Positions 9,411 to 17,843 of a stretch of DNA of 64,000 nucleotides are shown piece by piece. The translations under genes were made by a program, and so were the position numbers. The notes below the pieces were generated by a model. It was given only the letters and a program-made list of their open reading frames with translations. It was not told the DNA's origin and did no database searches. This DNA is from Aureimonas fodinaquatilis (GTDB lineage Bacteria; Pseudomonadota; Alphaproteobacteria; Rhizobiales; Rhizobiaceae): positions 124,001-188,000 of the forward strand of contig NZ_VTWH01000005.1 of NCBI RefSeq assembly GCF_008369445.1. The letters are read 5' to 3'. Positions within the stretch are counted from its first letter, which is position 1, and each line of letters begins with the position of its first letter.

Positions 9411-11794
9411 TTGTGGGCCTCATCAATGGCAGGAAAGCGGCATGTCACCAATGTGCCGCCCTGCTCACTGCTGCCAATTTCCACTGAACCCAGATGCAAT
9501 TCCACGAAGCTTTTCACAATCGACAGGCCAAGCCCTGCGCCGGACTTGCGACCGCCGGAAGCGTTCTGCTCAAATCTTTCGAATGCTTTGGTCAATTCGT
9601 CCGGGGCCATTCCCGGGCCGCAGTCGGCAACTTCAAACACCACCTCGTCGTTTTCGCTGCGAATGTTCAAAAGCACGGTAGAGCCCGCAGGAGAGAAGTT
9701 GACGGCATTGGACAGCAGATTGAAGAGGATCTGCGCCATGCGCGTGCCATCGGCACGGAAGGTTTCCTGTGCGCCGGACAGATCCACCTGAATATTCACA
9801 TCATTCTGTTGCAGCTTGTCCTGCACGGCCTCCACCGCCTGTTCGGCAATTTTGGCAATGTTGACATCGGCAAGGTCCAGTTGAATGGTTCCGGCGTCGA
9901 TGGACGCAAGGTCCAGAATGTCATTCACGATCGTCATCAAAGCGCTGGTGGAGGTGGTGATATAGTCCAGATATTCGCTCTGCCGGTCATTCAGCGGCCC
10001 ACTGTCAAAATCGCGAAGCAGTGCGGCAAAGCCGATAATATTGGTCAGCGGTGAGCGCAATTCGTAGCTGACATGCTGAATGAAATCGTTTTTCAGCCTG
10101 TCGCCCTGTTCCAGCGCCTCATTGCGTTCACGCAGCATGCGCTCTGCCTGGCGTGCAACCGAAACATCCGAGAATGTCAGCATGGTCTGGCCGTTGGGCA
10201 GCGGCACAATGCCATAATTCTGCATGCGGCCATCAGCCAGTTCAAACTCGCCGCTTTCGGTTATTCGGGCGCCTTCTTCAAACGCTGTCACCGCATTGGC
10301 AAACAATACCCAGGAAACAGAGTTTTCCTGTCGAATGCCAATTCTGGCGGCGGACTCAAATGCCCTGATATGCGGTTTTGCCGATAGAAACTCGTGTGAA
10401 AAGCCCCACATTTCGGCAAAGGTCGGGTTGGAAAGCCGCAGCCTTCCATCCTGGCCGAACACGGCCACTGCTTCCTTCAGATAGTCCAGAGTTTCACCCT
10501 GCAGACGCACAAGTGCGTTCAGGCGGCTTTCAAGTTGCAGCTTTTCTGTCAGGTCTTCAAACACCCACGTCGCGCCGCCTTGCGGATCCGGGCTGGTGAA
10601 CACCCGCAATGTGCGGCCATCGGCCAGATGCCAGATTGCATCGGTTGGCCGGGTCGCCCGGTACGCCGCCATGATTTCATTTTTCAGGTCACGCAGCGGT
10701 TTGTCCTCGGGCATGATCCCGCGGGAGCGCAATTGGTCCATGATGGCAATATGGTCCGGCTTGCCATCCAGATAGGATTCCGAAAGATCAAACAGCCGCT
10801 GGAATTCGGCATTGTAATAAGTGAGCAGCGTTTTTTCATCAAAACGCGCGACGGCAGTGGTCAGATGGTTGAGTGTGTCGGAGTGGCTGCGCAAAGTTTC
10901 GTGCAGTTCACGGCGCACCGCCTCAATGCCGGAAATATCGATTGCCAACCCGGCAGCGCCCAGCGGACCAGCGGCTTCCACAACTTCAAAATTGCGTCGA
11001 TCGCCTTCCACCACCGCGGTCAGTTTGTTGCGAAAAAGTCCCTCAGTCTCGATGCGGGAGGCAATCGAGGCCCGATCCTGCGCGTTGAAGAACTCAACCT
11101 GGCGCTCAATCGCCTCGTCCACGCTTGGCGCTTCGACACTTCGGGCAAAAGCGGTGTTCACCCACACCAGCACGCCGTTGCGGGCGCGCAGCCAGACAGG
11201 CATGGTCGCCGCATCGAACAGGCTCTGCATTGTTTCAATTGTCGCGGTGGTCCGCTGGTTTTCAATACGCAGGGAGACCAGTTCCTCCCGCACGCCGGAA
11301 AGTGGCGTCAGTCGCACAATCGCCAGAGGGCCAACGGTTTTACCGGCAATTTCAAGGGGGCGCCCATTGGCCAGTTCCACCTCACGGCGAAATGGTTCCG
11401 CGCGTGAGCGCAGCTTTTCGATGTCGCGCTCCAGTGCGACCGCATCATAGGCTGGCAGCCACTCACGAAATGCCAGAAACGCCTGTGGTTCACGCGGGGC
11501 TTCCAGAATTCGGGGCAGGTGGCCGGAAACCTCCGGCTCGGCATTGGCCGAATAGGCAATAATGCATTGGTCTGCGGCGGCCAGAATGCCCGCGCGAATT
11601 TCTGCCACTGAACGAGCATCGGCCAATGCGCCGCGCAAACGGTCGATTTCGCTGGTCAGCGCGGCCCGCTGCCGGACATGCCAGATAACCAGCAGCATGG
11701 TTGCTGCAAGGATGAGAGCCGCCACCGCCAGAGCAAGCACCAATTCCGGGCCGGTCAGAATGGCCAGATCACCTGCTTGCGCGTAGCTCGGCAT
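9404..11794 (-). CDS. divL: DivL-type PAS sensor kinase homologue with tyrosine in the H-box
   Basis: 796-residue membrane protein. One N-terminal transmembrane helix (about residues 18-38) is followed by several PAS-like modules, a dimerisation/phosphoacceptor domain from about 565, and a complete HATPase domain (NLLSNAVNFSPAGS, VADCGPGMAPDE, GAGLGLSIVKSFVELH). The phosphoacceptor box reads HVSYELRSPLT: Tyr577 (codon 10064-10066) stands where other kinases have histidine. This is the hallmark of DivL, which in Caulobacter acts with DivK and CckA to control CtrA and asymmetric division. It heads the tsaE/amgK-murU-addBA run. The family call rests on this substitution and the domain layout. 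Confidence 0.9.
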   Translation of the reverse strand: MPSYAQAGDLAILTGPELVLALAVAALILAATMLLVIWHVRQRAALTSEIDRLRGALADARSVAEIRAGILAAADQCIIAYSANAEPEVSGHLPRILEAPREPQAFLAFREWLPAYDAVALERDIEKLRSRAEPFRREVELANGRPLEIAGKTVGPLAIVRLTPLSGVREELVSLRIENQRTTATIETMQSLFDAATMPVWLRARNGVLVWVNTAFARSVEAPSVDEAIERQVEFFNAQDRASIASRIETEGLFRNKLTAVVEGDRRNFEVVEAAGPLGAAGLAIDISGIEAVRRELHETLRSHSDTLNHLTTAVARFDEKTLLTYYNAEFQRLFDLSESYLDGKPDHIAIMDQLRSRGIMPEDKPLRDLKNEIMAAYRATRPTDAIWHLADGRTLRVFTSPDPQGGATWVFEDLTEKLQLESRLNALVRLQGETLDYLKEAVAVFGQDGRLRLSNPTFAEMWGFSHEFLSAKPHIRAFESAARIGIRQENSVSWVLFANAVTAFEEGARITESGEFELADGRMQNYGIVPLPNGQTMLTFSDVSVARQAERMLRERNEALEQGDRLKNDFIQHVSYELRSPLTNIIGFAALLRDFDSGPLNDRQSEYLDYITTSTSALMTIVNDILDLASIDAGTIQLDLADVNIAKIAEQAVEAVQDKLQQNDVNIQVDLSGAQETFRADGTRMAQILFNLLSNAVNFSPAGSTVLLNIRSENDEVVFEVADCGPGMAPDELTKAFERFEQNASGGRKSGAGLGLSIVKSFVELHLGSVEIGSSEQGGTLVTCRFPAIDEAHKW

Positions 11795-11930
11795 TGACTA
11801 TCCCCCGTGCCAGTCTGATTCGCCGAAAACCAGATTATTTTCGCTCTTTTATGGACCGCAAGCTCGATTGGCAAAAGTTATGGATTGCGGCCAGGAGAAT
11901 ATTTGTCTCTGGCCGCAATCATCCGGCCGG

Positions 11931-13328
11931 TCAGTAGCGATAGTGATCGCTTTTGTATGGGCCTTGTGGGGAAACGCCGATGTAGGAAGCCTGCTCTTCG
12001 GAAAGCTCGGTCAGCTTTACGCCCAGCTTGTTCAGGTGCAGCCGGGCTACCTTCTCGTCCAGATGTTTGGGCAGAACATAGACTTCGTTGGCATAGTCGC
12101 CCGTCTTGGTGAACAACTCGATCTGCGCCAATGTCTGGTTGGTGAACGAAGCTGACATCACGAAGGAAGGGTGACCTGTCGCGTTGCCCAGATTCAGCAA
12201 CCGGCCTTCCGAAAGCAGGATAATGCGCTTGCCATCCGCAAATTCGATCATGTCGACCTGTGGCTTCACATTGGTCCATTTCAGGTTTTTCAACGCGCCA
12301 ACCTGAATTTCATTATCGAAATGGCCAATATTGCCAACAATGCACATATCCTTGAATGCGCGCATATGCTCCAGCCGTACAACATCCTTGTTGCCGGTCG
12401 TGGTGATGACGATATCAGCCGTCGGCGCCGCATCTTCCAGCGTTACAACTTCAAAACCGTCCATTGCTGCCTGCAGTGCGCAGATCGGGTCAACTTCCGT
12501 TACCTTCACGCGGGCACCGGCACCGGCCAGCGAGGCAGCAGAACCTTTGCCCACATCGCCATAACCGCAAACCACAGCAACCTTGCCTGCCATCATCACG
12601 TCCGTTCCGCGGCGTATGCCGTCCACCAGCGATTCCTTGCAGCCATATTTGTTGTCGAATTTCGACTTGGTCACGCTGTCATTGACGTTGATGGCAGGGA
12701 ACGGCAAAAGGCCCTTTTTCTGCAGCTGGTACAACCGGTTGACGCCCGTTGTCGTTTCTTCCGTCACCCCTTTGATGGCGTCACGCTGGCGGCTGAAAAA
12801 GCCCGGTGTCGCGGCCATCCGCTTGCGGATCTGTCGGAACAGGATTTCCTCTTCCTCATTTCCGGGGTTGGAGAGGACATCTTCTCCGGCTTCAGCGCGT
12901 GCGCCAATCAGAATGTACATGGTGGCGTCGCCACCATCATCCAGAATCATGTTGCTTGTGCCGCCATCCGGCCACTGGAAAATCCGGTCGGTGTACTCCC
13001 AGTAATCCTCAAGGGTTTCGCCCTTGATAGCAAAGACCGGGGTTCCGGTTGCGGCAATGGCGGCGGCGGCGTGGTCCTGCGTGGAAAAGATATTGCAGGA
13101 AGCCCAGCGCACCTCAGCGCCCAGCGCCTGCAGCGTCTCAATCAACACGCCGGTCTGAATTGTCATGTGCAGTGAGCCGGTAATGCGTGCGCCGGCCAGT
13201 GGCTTGCTTTGCCCGAACTCTTCCCGGCAGGCCATCAGGCCCGGCATTTCGGTTTCAGCAATGGTCAGCTCTTTGCGGCCCCAGTCAGCCAGAGCAATAT
13301 CGTGGACGACATAATCGACAGCGGTCAT
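11931..13328 (-). CDS. ahcY: S-adenosylhomocysteine hydrolase
   Basis: Cleaves S-adenosylhomocysteine to adenosine and homocysteine, removing the product inhibitor of all SAM-dependent methyltransferases. The start [18 protein letters not shown] is chosen over an in-frame ATG 12 codons upstream because it matches the family N-terminus. Recognisable segments are [20 protein letters not shown], the NAD-binding [25 protein letters not shown] and the C-terminal YKSDHYRY ending. Full length at 465 residues. It stands between ptsH and divL with gaps of 227 and 136 bases, so it is probably transcribed alone. I looked at the leader for a known SAH-type riboswitch and could not identify one. Confidence 0.97.
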   Translation of the reverse strand: MTAVDYVVHDIALADWGRKELTIAETEMPGLMACREEFGQSKPLAGARITGSLHMTIQTGVLIETLQALGAEVRWASCNIFSTQDHAAAAIAATGTPVFAIKGETLEDYWEYTDRIFQWPDGGTSNMILDDGGDATMYILIGARAEAGEDVLSNPGNEEEEILFRQIRKRMAATPGFFSRQRDAIKGVTEETTTGVNRLYQLQKKGLLPFPAINVNDSVTKSKFDNKYGCKESLVDGIRRGTDVMMAGKVAVVCGYGDVGKGSAASLAGAGARVKVTEVDPICALQAAMDGFEVVTLEDAAPTADIVITTTGNKDVVRLEHMRAFKDMCIVGNIGHFDNEIQVGALKNLKWTNVKPQVDMIEFADGKRIILLSEGRLLNLGNATGHPSFVMSASFTNQTLAQIELFTKTGDYANEVYVLPKHLDEKVARLHLNKLGVKLTELSEEQASYIGVSPQGPYKSDHYRY

Positions 13329-13555
13329 GATGAATGATCCCGAACTTAAGCCCAGAGGGCACAAGAAGCATTTCCCGCCTGAACTGATGCGTTATAAAGG
13401 CAAGAAAATGCGACAAGACTATAAGTCAGGCAATTCCAGGCAGCGGTTTGACAGCGTGAAATGGCCCGTTATGCCCCGCAGTAGCAGATGCCCGGAGCGC
13501 ACCGCAAGACGGACATAAACATTTCTTTATATCGCTATGAGTTTATAGGCTGCGT

Positions 13556-13867
13556 TCAGCAGTCTTCGCCAAAGCGGTCGGCAACCAGCGTGGCAATAGC
13601 TTCCAATGCTGCCTCAGCCTGGGGTCCGGTAGCGGTAACGTCGATTGTTGTTCCCTGACTGGCTGCCAGCATCATCAGCCCCATGATGGACTTTCCACCG
13701 ACGGAAAACCCGTCACGGCTGATTGTCAGGTCGGCGTCGAAACATTCCGCAGTCTGGACAAATTTGGCAGATGCGCGTGCGTGAAGCCCACGCCGATTGA
13801 CGATGCAAAGGCTGCGGCGAACGGGTTGCTCACGAGCGGTGGTGGAAAGATCGCTGGTTTGCGCCAT
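13556..13867 (-). CDS. ptsH: Phosphocarrier protein HPr
   Basis: 103-residue phosphocarrier that passes phosphate from Enzyme I to EIIA proteins. The active-site histidine is His29 in NRRGLHARASAKFV. The regulatory serine, substrate of HPr kinase, is Ser60 in VGGKSIMGLMMLA. Its ATG overlaps the stop of the EIIA gene by one base (TAATG), indicating coupled translation. No sugar permease gene is present nearby, so this HPr most likely works in the regulatory, nitrogen-type phosphotransferase chain with PtsN (22 kb) and the adjacent EIIA. The first ~17 residues extend the usual HPr length. Confidence 0.96.
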   Translation of the reverse strand: MAQTSDLSTTAREQPVRRSLCIVNRRGLHARASAKFVQTAECFDADLTISRDGFSVGGKSIMGLMMLAASQGTTIDVTATGPQAEAALEAIATLVADRFGEDC

Positions 13868-14268
13868 TATTTGCCCGCCAGAATCCGGCTGGCAACGGCA
13901 ATATATTTACGCCCGGCCTCCTGCGCTTCCACAAGCGCGGTTTCCATCGGCTGATTCTCCCGCACGCGCGCAAGTTTTATCAGCATGGGCAGGTTCACCC
14001 CGGCAAGCACGTCCACTTCTCCCATATCCATAACGGAAATTGCCAGATTGGAGGGGGTGCCACCGAACATATCGGTCAGGATGATGACACCCTTGCCGCG
14101 ATCTGCGGCCTTCACCGCGTCGACGATATCGTCCCGCCGCTGTTCCATGTCATCATCCGGGCCAATGGACACCGTTTCGAATGCCTGTTGTGGCCCTACG
14201 ACATGTTCCACGGCAGCTTTGAATTCTTTTGCCAGTTGGCCGTGGGTTACGAGCACCAGTCCGATCAT
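13867..14268 (-). CDS. PTS EIIA component, mannose/fructose family
   Basis: 133-residue EIIA of the mannose family. The start MIGLVLVTHG places the phosphorylated histidine at His9. Also seen are DMFGGTPSNLAISVM and NLPMLIKLAR, both typical of the EIIA-Man fold. No EIIB, EIIC or EIID is nearby, so the protein is presumably a regulatory phosphate acceptor rather than part of a transporter. A longer in-frame reading to 14385 is possible but has no homologous N-terminus. It is preceded by a 190-base gap with an inverted repeat at the end of hprK, so a separate promoter is possible. It overlaps ptsH by one base. Confidence 0.92.
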   Translation of the reverse strand: MIGLVLVTHGQLAKEFKAAVEHVVGPQQAFETVSIGPDDDMEQRRDDIVDAVKAADRGKGVIILTDMFGGTPSNLAISVMDMGEVDVLAGVNLPMLIKLARVRENQPMETALVEAQEAGRKYIAVASRILAGK

Positions 14269-14425
14269 GCTTGTCAATTCGCTCCAGCTACCTGCCAAAA
14301 TGGGAGGCAGTTTGCGATTGTGCGCTTGCTTCCTTCCCGCCGCAAGATGCAACACGGAAACAGCCTGAATTATTCTTAAATCCAACGCAAATGTGAGTTT
14401 TTGCGGGATTTATTCCGCATCAACA

Positions 14426-14466
14426 ACCAGTGATGTTTATGCTGCGCTGCAACTTTCATCACTGGT
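14426..14466 (-). terminator. Long inverted repeat at the 3' end of hprK
   Basis: ACCAGTGATG at 14426-14435 pairs perfectly with CATCACTGGT at 14457-14466, a ten-pair stem around a 21-base loop. One arm contains the hprK stop codon. On the minus-strand transcript no U-run follows, so it is more likely a 3'-end stabilising or processing hairpin, or a weak terminator, than a textbook intrinsic terminator. It separates chvI-chvG-hprK from the EIIA-HPr pair. Confidence 0.45.
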
Positions 14467-14890
14467 CTGATGAGAAAAGCATCAGAATTACCTCTGCACA
14501 AAAGACAGCCTGACGCGCCGGCAGAAAAATCTGGCGCACTGGGATGTTGTCAATCAGCACCGTCTCGTATTCGGGCAGGCGAGGGGAAGAATCTTGCAGG
14601 GTCACGGCCAGGCAGAGAGGGGTTGGCGGGGCCGGGGCAACCGGAACAATGCCCACGCCGGAAATCTCCATAAGGCCTTTCAGGACGTCAGGCGCCTGCC
14701 CGATCAACTGGTTATCTTGAACGGAAAGCAGCACCTGATCATCGCTGACCAGACCGGCCTGCCGGCCTTCCCGGCTTGCGGCGCGCATCAGACAAAGCGC
14801 AAGGGAGGATTTGCCGCTGCGCGCAGCGCCGGAAATAAACACGCCCTTGCCGTCAACCGAAACCAGCGTGGCGTGATGGTTGGTGCTCAT
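14459..14890 (-). CDS. hprK: Short HPr kinase/phosphorylase
   Basis: 143-residue alphaproteobacterial HprK, phosphorylating HPr on its serine. It keeps only the C-terminal kinase part (Walker A GAARSGKSS at residues 21-28, then GLVSDDQVLL), against roughly 310 residues in Firmicutes, and lacks the N-terminal domain. Its ATG overlaps the chvG stop by four bases, so kinase and envelope sensor are co-translated. This arrangement with EIIA and HPr downstream is typical of Hyphomicrobiales and suggests cross-talk between the phosphotransferase chain and ChvGI. Confidence 0.92.
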   Translation of the reverse strand: MSTNHHATLVSVDGKGVFISGAARSGKSSLALCLMRAASREGRQAGLVSDDQVLLSVQDNQLIGQAPDVLKGLMEISGVGIVPVAPAPPTPLCLAVTLQDSSPRLPEYETVLIDNIPVRQIFLPARQAVFCAEVILMLFSSDQ

Positions 14891-16689
14891 GCCGATTCGG
14901 CCGGCAGTGATATTGTGAAGCGTGCACCGCCTATGCCGGACTCGGCATCAGGGTCACGAATATTGTCTGCCACCAGCGTGCCCGCATGCGCTTCAACAAT
15001 CTGGCGACTGATGGAAAGACCCAGCCCGGAATTCTGTCCGAAAGCTTCGCTCGATGGCCGGTCAGTGTAAAACCGCTCGAAAATCCGGTCGATTTTTTCT
15101 GCCTGAATCCCCGGCCCATTGTCTTCAACCGTCACAATCACCCGTTTGGCGGTGCGGCGAAGCTTTATGGTAACGTGACCATCGTCTTCCGGGATGAACG
15201 ATCGGGCATTGTCGATCAGATTGGTCAGAACCTGACTGAGCCGCAGGTCGTGCCCAGCCACGACAAAGCCTTTAAGACCATTTGGCGGGGGCTCCACGCT
15301 GAAGTCGATCTTCAGTTCGCGGCCGTTGCGACTGCGCGCCCTCGCTCCATCCACCACCGATGCCACAAGCTTGTCCAGTTGCACTTTGTCGGAAAGTTCG
15401 CGCGCCAGTTCAGCGTCCAGCCGTGACGCATCCGAAATGTCGGTGATCAAACGGTCGAGCCGCTTGACGTCATGCTGAATTATGGCGAGCAAACGCTGAC
15501 GGGAATCTTCGTTGCGGGCCAATGGCAGCGTTTCGACGGCGCTGCGCAGTGAAGTCAGCGGGTTTTTCAACTCATGGCTCACATCTGCCGCAAATCGCTC
15601 TATGGCATCCAGTCGAGCGTACAGTGTGTTCGTCATGTCTCGCAGCGCACTGGCAAGATTGCCCACTTCGTCTGCACGGTCACCGAAGTCAGGAATTTCC
15701 TCTCTGGCATTGACTGAACGCCGCACCCGAATTGCCGCGGCAGACAGGCGACGCAATGGAGACGCAATGGTTGATGCCAGAAAAATCGACAGAAAAACGG
15801 TGACCAGAACAACGACAGCAAATGTGCGCACAATGGCCATGCGTTCAGCCTGCACAATTTTGTCGATATCGCCACCTTGAGTGGAGAGCATCAGAACGCC
15901 AAGAACCGCACGGAACCGCTGAATCGGTACGGCCACAGACACGATCAACTCGCCGTTTTCGGTCGAGCGCACGACAGTGGAAGGGCCACCGGTCAAGGCG
16001 TTGATCACTTCCGGATAAGTGCTGCCGGAACCGCCCGGGGTTTCATGATAAACGGGCAGGTCTGCGTTGCGAAACAGCCTTGCAGTCTTGTCGCCCAACC
16101 ACTCCAGAAAGGGCCGCTCTTCCGGCTCAACGGCCGGGAGATTGTAACGCAATATCTGACCACGCGAATACAGGTGGCGTGAATCCAGAATCAGGTTTGC
16201 ATCACGATCATAAATGCGAGCGCGCGTTCTTGTGGGTGAAATCAGCCGTCGCAGCAGGGGTGCCACGCGTTCCGGGTTGATCGGAAAATCCAGACTGTCG
16301 GAAAGGTCCATGCCGGGTTGCAAAGTTGCACCCGCCTGCAGTTCCATCAGCCGCTCCGGGTCCAGTGAAATGGAGTTGGTTTCCACCGTGGCAGATGAAG
16401 CAATGGCGCTGGCAATGATTTCGCCCTGCGTCAGAAGGCTTTCAACCCTGGCATCAATCAACCCGGCGCGAAACTGGTTGAGGTAGAGGATACCGGATAC
16501 CAAAACGATGAGCGCGACCAGATTGAGAAATATGATCCGCCGCGTCAGGGATGAAAACACAGTGTGGCCCAGAAGCCAGTGGAGGCGCAGCAAAGCACGA
16601 CGGACAAACGGAATTCGCCGCCACCGCGCGCGGCGCCCCTGACGCGGTGCGCCAGTTGAATTATCCGAAGTGTCGGTTGTCGAGGCCAA
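14887..16689 (-). CDS. chvG: Sensor histidine kinase ChvG (BvrS/ExoS type)
   Basis: 600-residue membrane kinase of the ChvG/ChvI system, which senses envelope or acid conditions through periplasmic ExoR in relatives and is required for host association in several of them. Transmembrane helices lie at about 52-70 and 287-309, enclosing a ~215-residue periplasmic domain. These are followed by a HAMP region, the H-box FAADVSHELKNPLTSLR with phosphoacceptor His372, and HATPase motifs NLIDNARSFIPEDDG, VEDNGPGIQAEK and GLGLSISRQIVEAH. It overlaps hprK by four bases and follows chvI by 96 bases. Confidence 0.96.
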   Translation of the reverse strand: MASTTDTSDNSTGAPRQGRRARWRRIPFVRRALLRLHWLLGHTVFSSLTRRIIFLNLVALIVLVSGILYLNQFRAGLIDARVESLLTQGEIIASAIASSATVETNSISLDPERLMELQAGATLQPGMDLSDSLDFPINPERVAPLLRRLISPTRTRARIYDRDANLILDSRHLYSRGQILRYNLPAVEPEERPFLEWLGDKTARLFRNADLPVYHETPGGSGSTYPEVINALTGGPSTVVRSTENGELIVSVAVPIQRFRAVLGVLMLSTQGGDIDKIVQAERMAIVRTFAVVVLVTVFLSIFLASTIASPLRRLSAAAIRVRRSVNAREEIPDFGDRADEVGNLASALRDMTNTLYARLDAIERFAADVSHELKNPLTSLRSAVETLPLARNEDSRQRLLAIIQHDVKRLDRLITDISDASRLDAELARELSDKVQLDKLVASVVDGARARSRNGRELKIDFSVEPPPNGLKGFVVAGHDLRLSQVLTNLIDNARSFIPEDDGHVTIKLRRTAKRVIVTVEDNGPGIQAEKIDRIFERFYTDRPSSEAFGQNSGLGLSISRQIVEAHAGTLVADNIRDPDAESGIGGARFTISLPAESA

Positions 16690-16705
16690 GCAGAATTTCC
16701 TGTTT

Positions 16706-16725
16706 ATCGCCCGTAATGGGGCGAT
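16706..16725. other. Hairpin in the chvI-chvG spacer
   Basis: ATCGCCC (16706-16712) and GGGCGAT (16719-16725) form a seven-pair stem with a six-base loop inside the 96-base spacer between chvI and chvG. A short TGTCA/TGACA pair follows at 16740-16755. There is no T-run downstream in the direction of transcription, so it may tune relative expression of regulator and kinase rather than end transcription. Confidence 0.3.
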
Positions 16726-16785
16726 TTCCGTCCGGTGTTGTCAAACAGTCTGACAGGACAGTATAGCTGATTTCGTGGAGATAAC

Positions 16786-17487
16786 CTAGATTTCACGAAA
16801 TCTATAGCCAACACCATACAATGTTTCGATCATGTCGAAATCATCATCGATAACCTTGAACTTCTTGCGAAGACGCTTGATGTGGCTGTCAATTGTCCTG
16901 TCATCCACATAGACCTGCTCGTCATAAGCGGCGTCCATCAACGCGTCGCGGCTTTTAACTACGCCGGGGCGCTGCGCCAGGGAATGAAGAATCAGAAATT
17001 CGGTAACCGTCAAGGTTACGGGCTTGCCCATCCAGGTGCAGGTGTGTCGTTCCTGATCCATGACAAGCTGGCCACGCTCAAGCGATGCTTCAGCAACCTG
17101 GGTGCCTTTGGCCACGGCTTCCCGCGCGGCACCACGCCGCAAAATCGCGCGAACCCGCTCTACCAGCAGGCGCTGTGAAAACGGTTTGCGAATATAGTCG
17201 TCCGCGCCCATCTTCAGCCCGAAAAGCTCGTCAATTTCCTCATCTTTTGAGGTCAGAAAAATCACCGGAATGTCAGACTTCTGCCGCAAACGGCGCAAAA
17301 GCTCCATGCCGTCCATGCGCGGCATCTTGATGTCGAAGATTGCCAGATGCGGCGGCCGTGCCTGCAAACCTTCCAGCGCGGATGCACCGTCGGTATAGGT
17401 TTCCACCCGATATCCTTCGCTTTCCAATGCAATGGAAACCGAGGTCAGGATGTTGCGGTCATCATCAACCAGCGCAATTGTCGGCAT
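16786..17487 (-). CDS. chvI: Response regulator ChvI (BvrR type)
   Basis: 233-residue OmpR-family DNA-binding regulator, partner of ChvG. Its receiver domain has the acidic pocket VDDD (residues 7-10), phosphorylated Asp52 in [11 protein letters not shown], the conserved Thr in [11 protein letters not shown] and Lys in [12 protein letters not shown]. The C-terminal winged helix contains [17 protein letters not shown] and [16 protein letters not shown]. It is divergent from pckA across a 356-base spacer with palindromes, one of which sits 44-69 bases upstream of this start. Confidence 0.97.
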   Translation of the reverse strand: MPTIALVDDDRNILTSVSIALESEGYRVETYTDGASALEGLQARPPHLAIFDIKMPRMDGMELLRRLRQKSDIPVIFLTSKDEEIDELFGLKMGADDYIRKPFSQRLLVERVRAILRRGAAREAVAKGTQVAEASLERGQLVMDQERHTCTWMGKPVTLTVTEFLILHSLAQRPGVVKSRDALMDAAYDEQVYVDDRTIDSHIKRLRKKFKVIDDDFDMIETLYGVGYRFREI

Positions 17488-17530
17488 GAACTTACAATCT
17501 CCAAATCAGCAATTTTAAACCTATGCCGTG

Positions 17531-17556
17531 CAATTGTGGCATTTCTACCACAATTG
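17531..17556. promoter_or_regulatory. Nine-base inverted repeat upstream of chvI
   Basis: CAATTGTGG (17531-17539) and CCACAATTG (17548-17556) are perfect inverted copies separated by eight bases, centred about 57 bases before the chvI start in the chvI/pckA divergent spacer (17488-17843). The arm spacing suits a dimeric regulator on successive helix turns. An RNA hairpin in the chvI leader is the alternative. No binding protein can be named from sequence. Confidence 0.5.
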
Positions 17557-17683
17557 GGTCTGACTTAGCCAGACAAATCCCCAATACGCATTTTGTGCGC
17601 ACCACCGGAGTGACCCTTTCAATGCGATATGCGGTTCTGCCGCGCAAAGAATAGTCCCGAAGCATCACGTTGGCTTGAAGCAT

Positions 17684-17722
17684 AAAACGATTTAAATCGT
17701 AATATTTTTTATTAAAACGATT
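17684..17722. promoter_or_regulatory. Candidate operator pair upstream of pckA
   Basis: ACGATTTAAATCGT at 17687-17700 is a perfect 14-base palindrome. The string AAAACGATT occurs at 17684-17692 and again at 17714-17722, exactly 30 bases apart, near three helix turns. The sites lie 122-160 bases before the pckA start in an AT-rich stretch. A LacI-family repressor, PckR, controls pckA in Sinorhizobium, and such proteins bind palindromes with a central CG or similar. Assigning these sites to it is inference. The rest of the 356-base spacer shows no gene. Confidence 0.45.
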
Positions 17723-17843
17723 GAATTATTTCAAGCTGTTAGTATTTCGCCATCAGCATCTTGCTGTTTCATCATAATGCCCGTATTGGCCGATCTTGAG
17801 CTTACATTCTGGGTAGGCATTTTTTGACGGGAGCCAAAAAGCA

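Noticed and set aside
13329-13555. Possible SAH or SAM riboswitch before ahcY
   Set aside because: The leader read on the minus strand does not show the conserved core of the known classes, so none was called. A covariance search would settle it.
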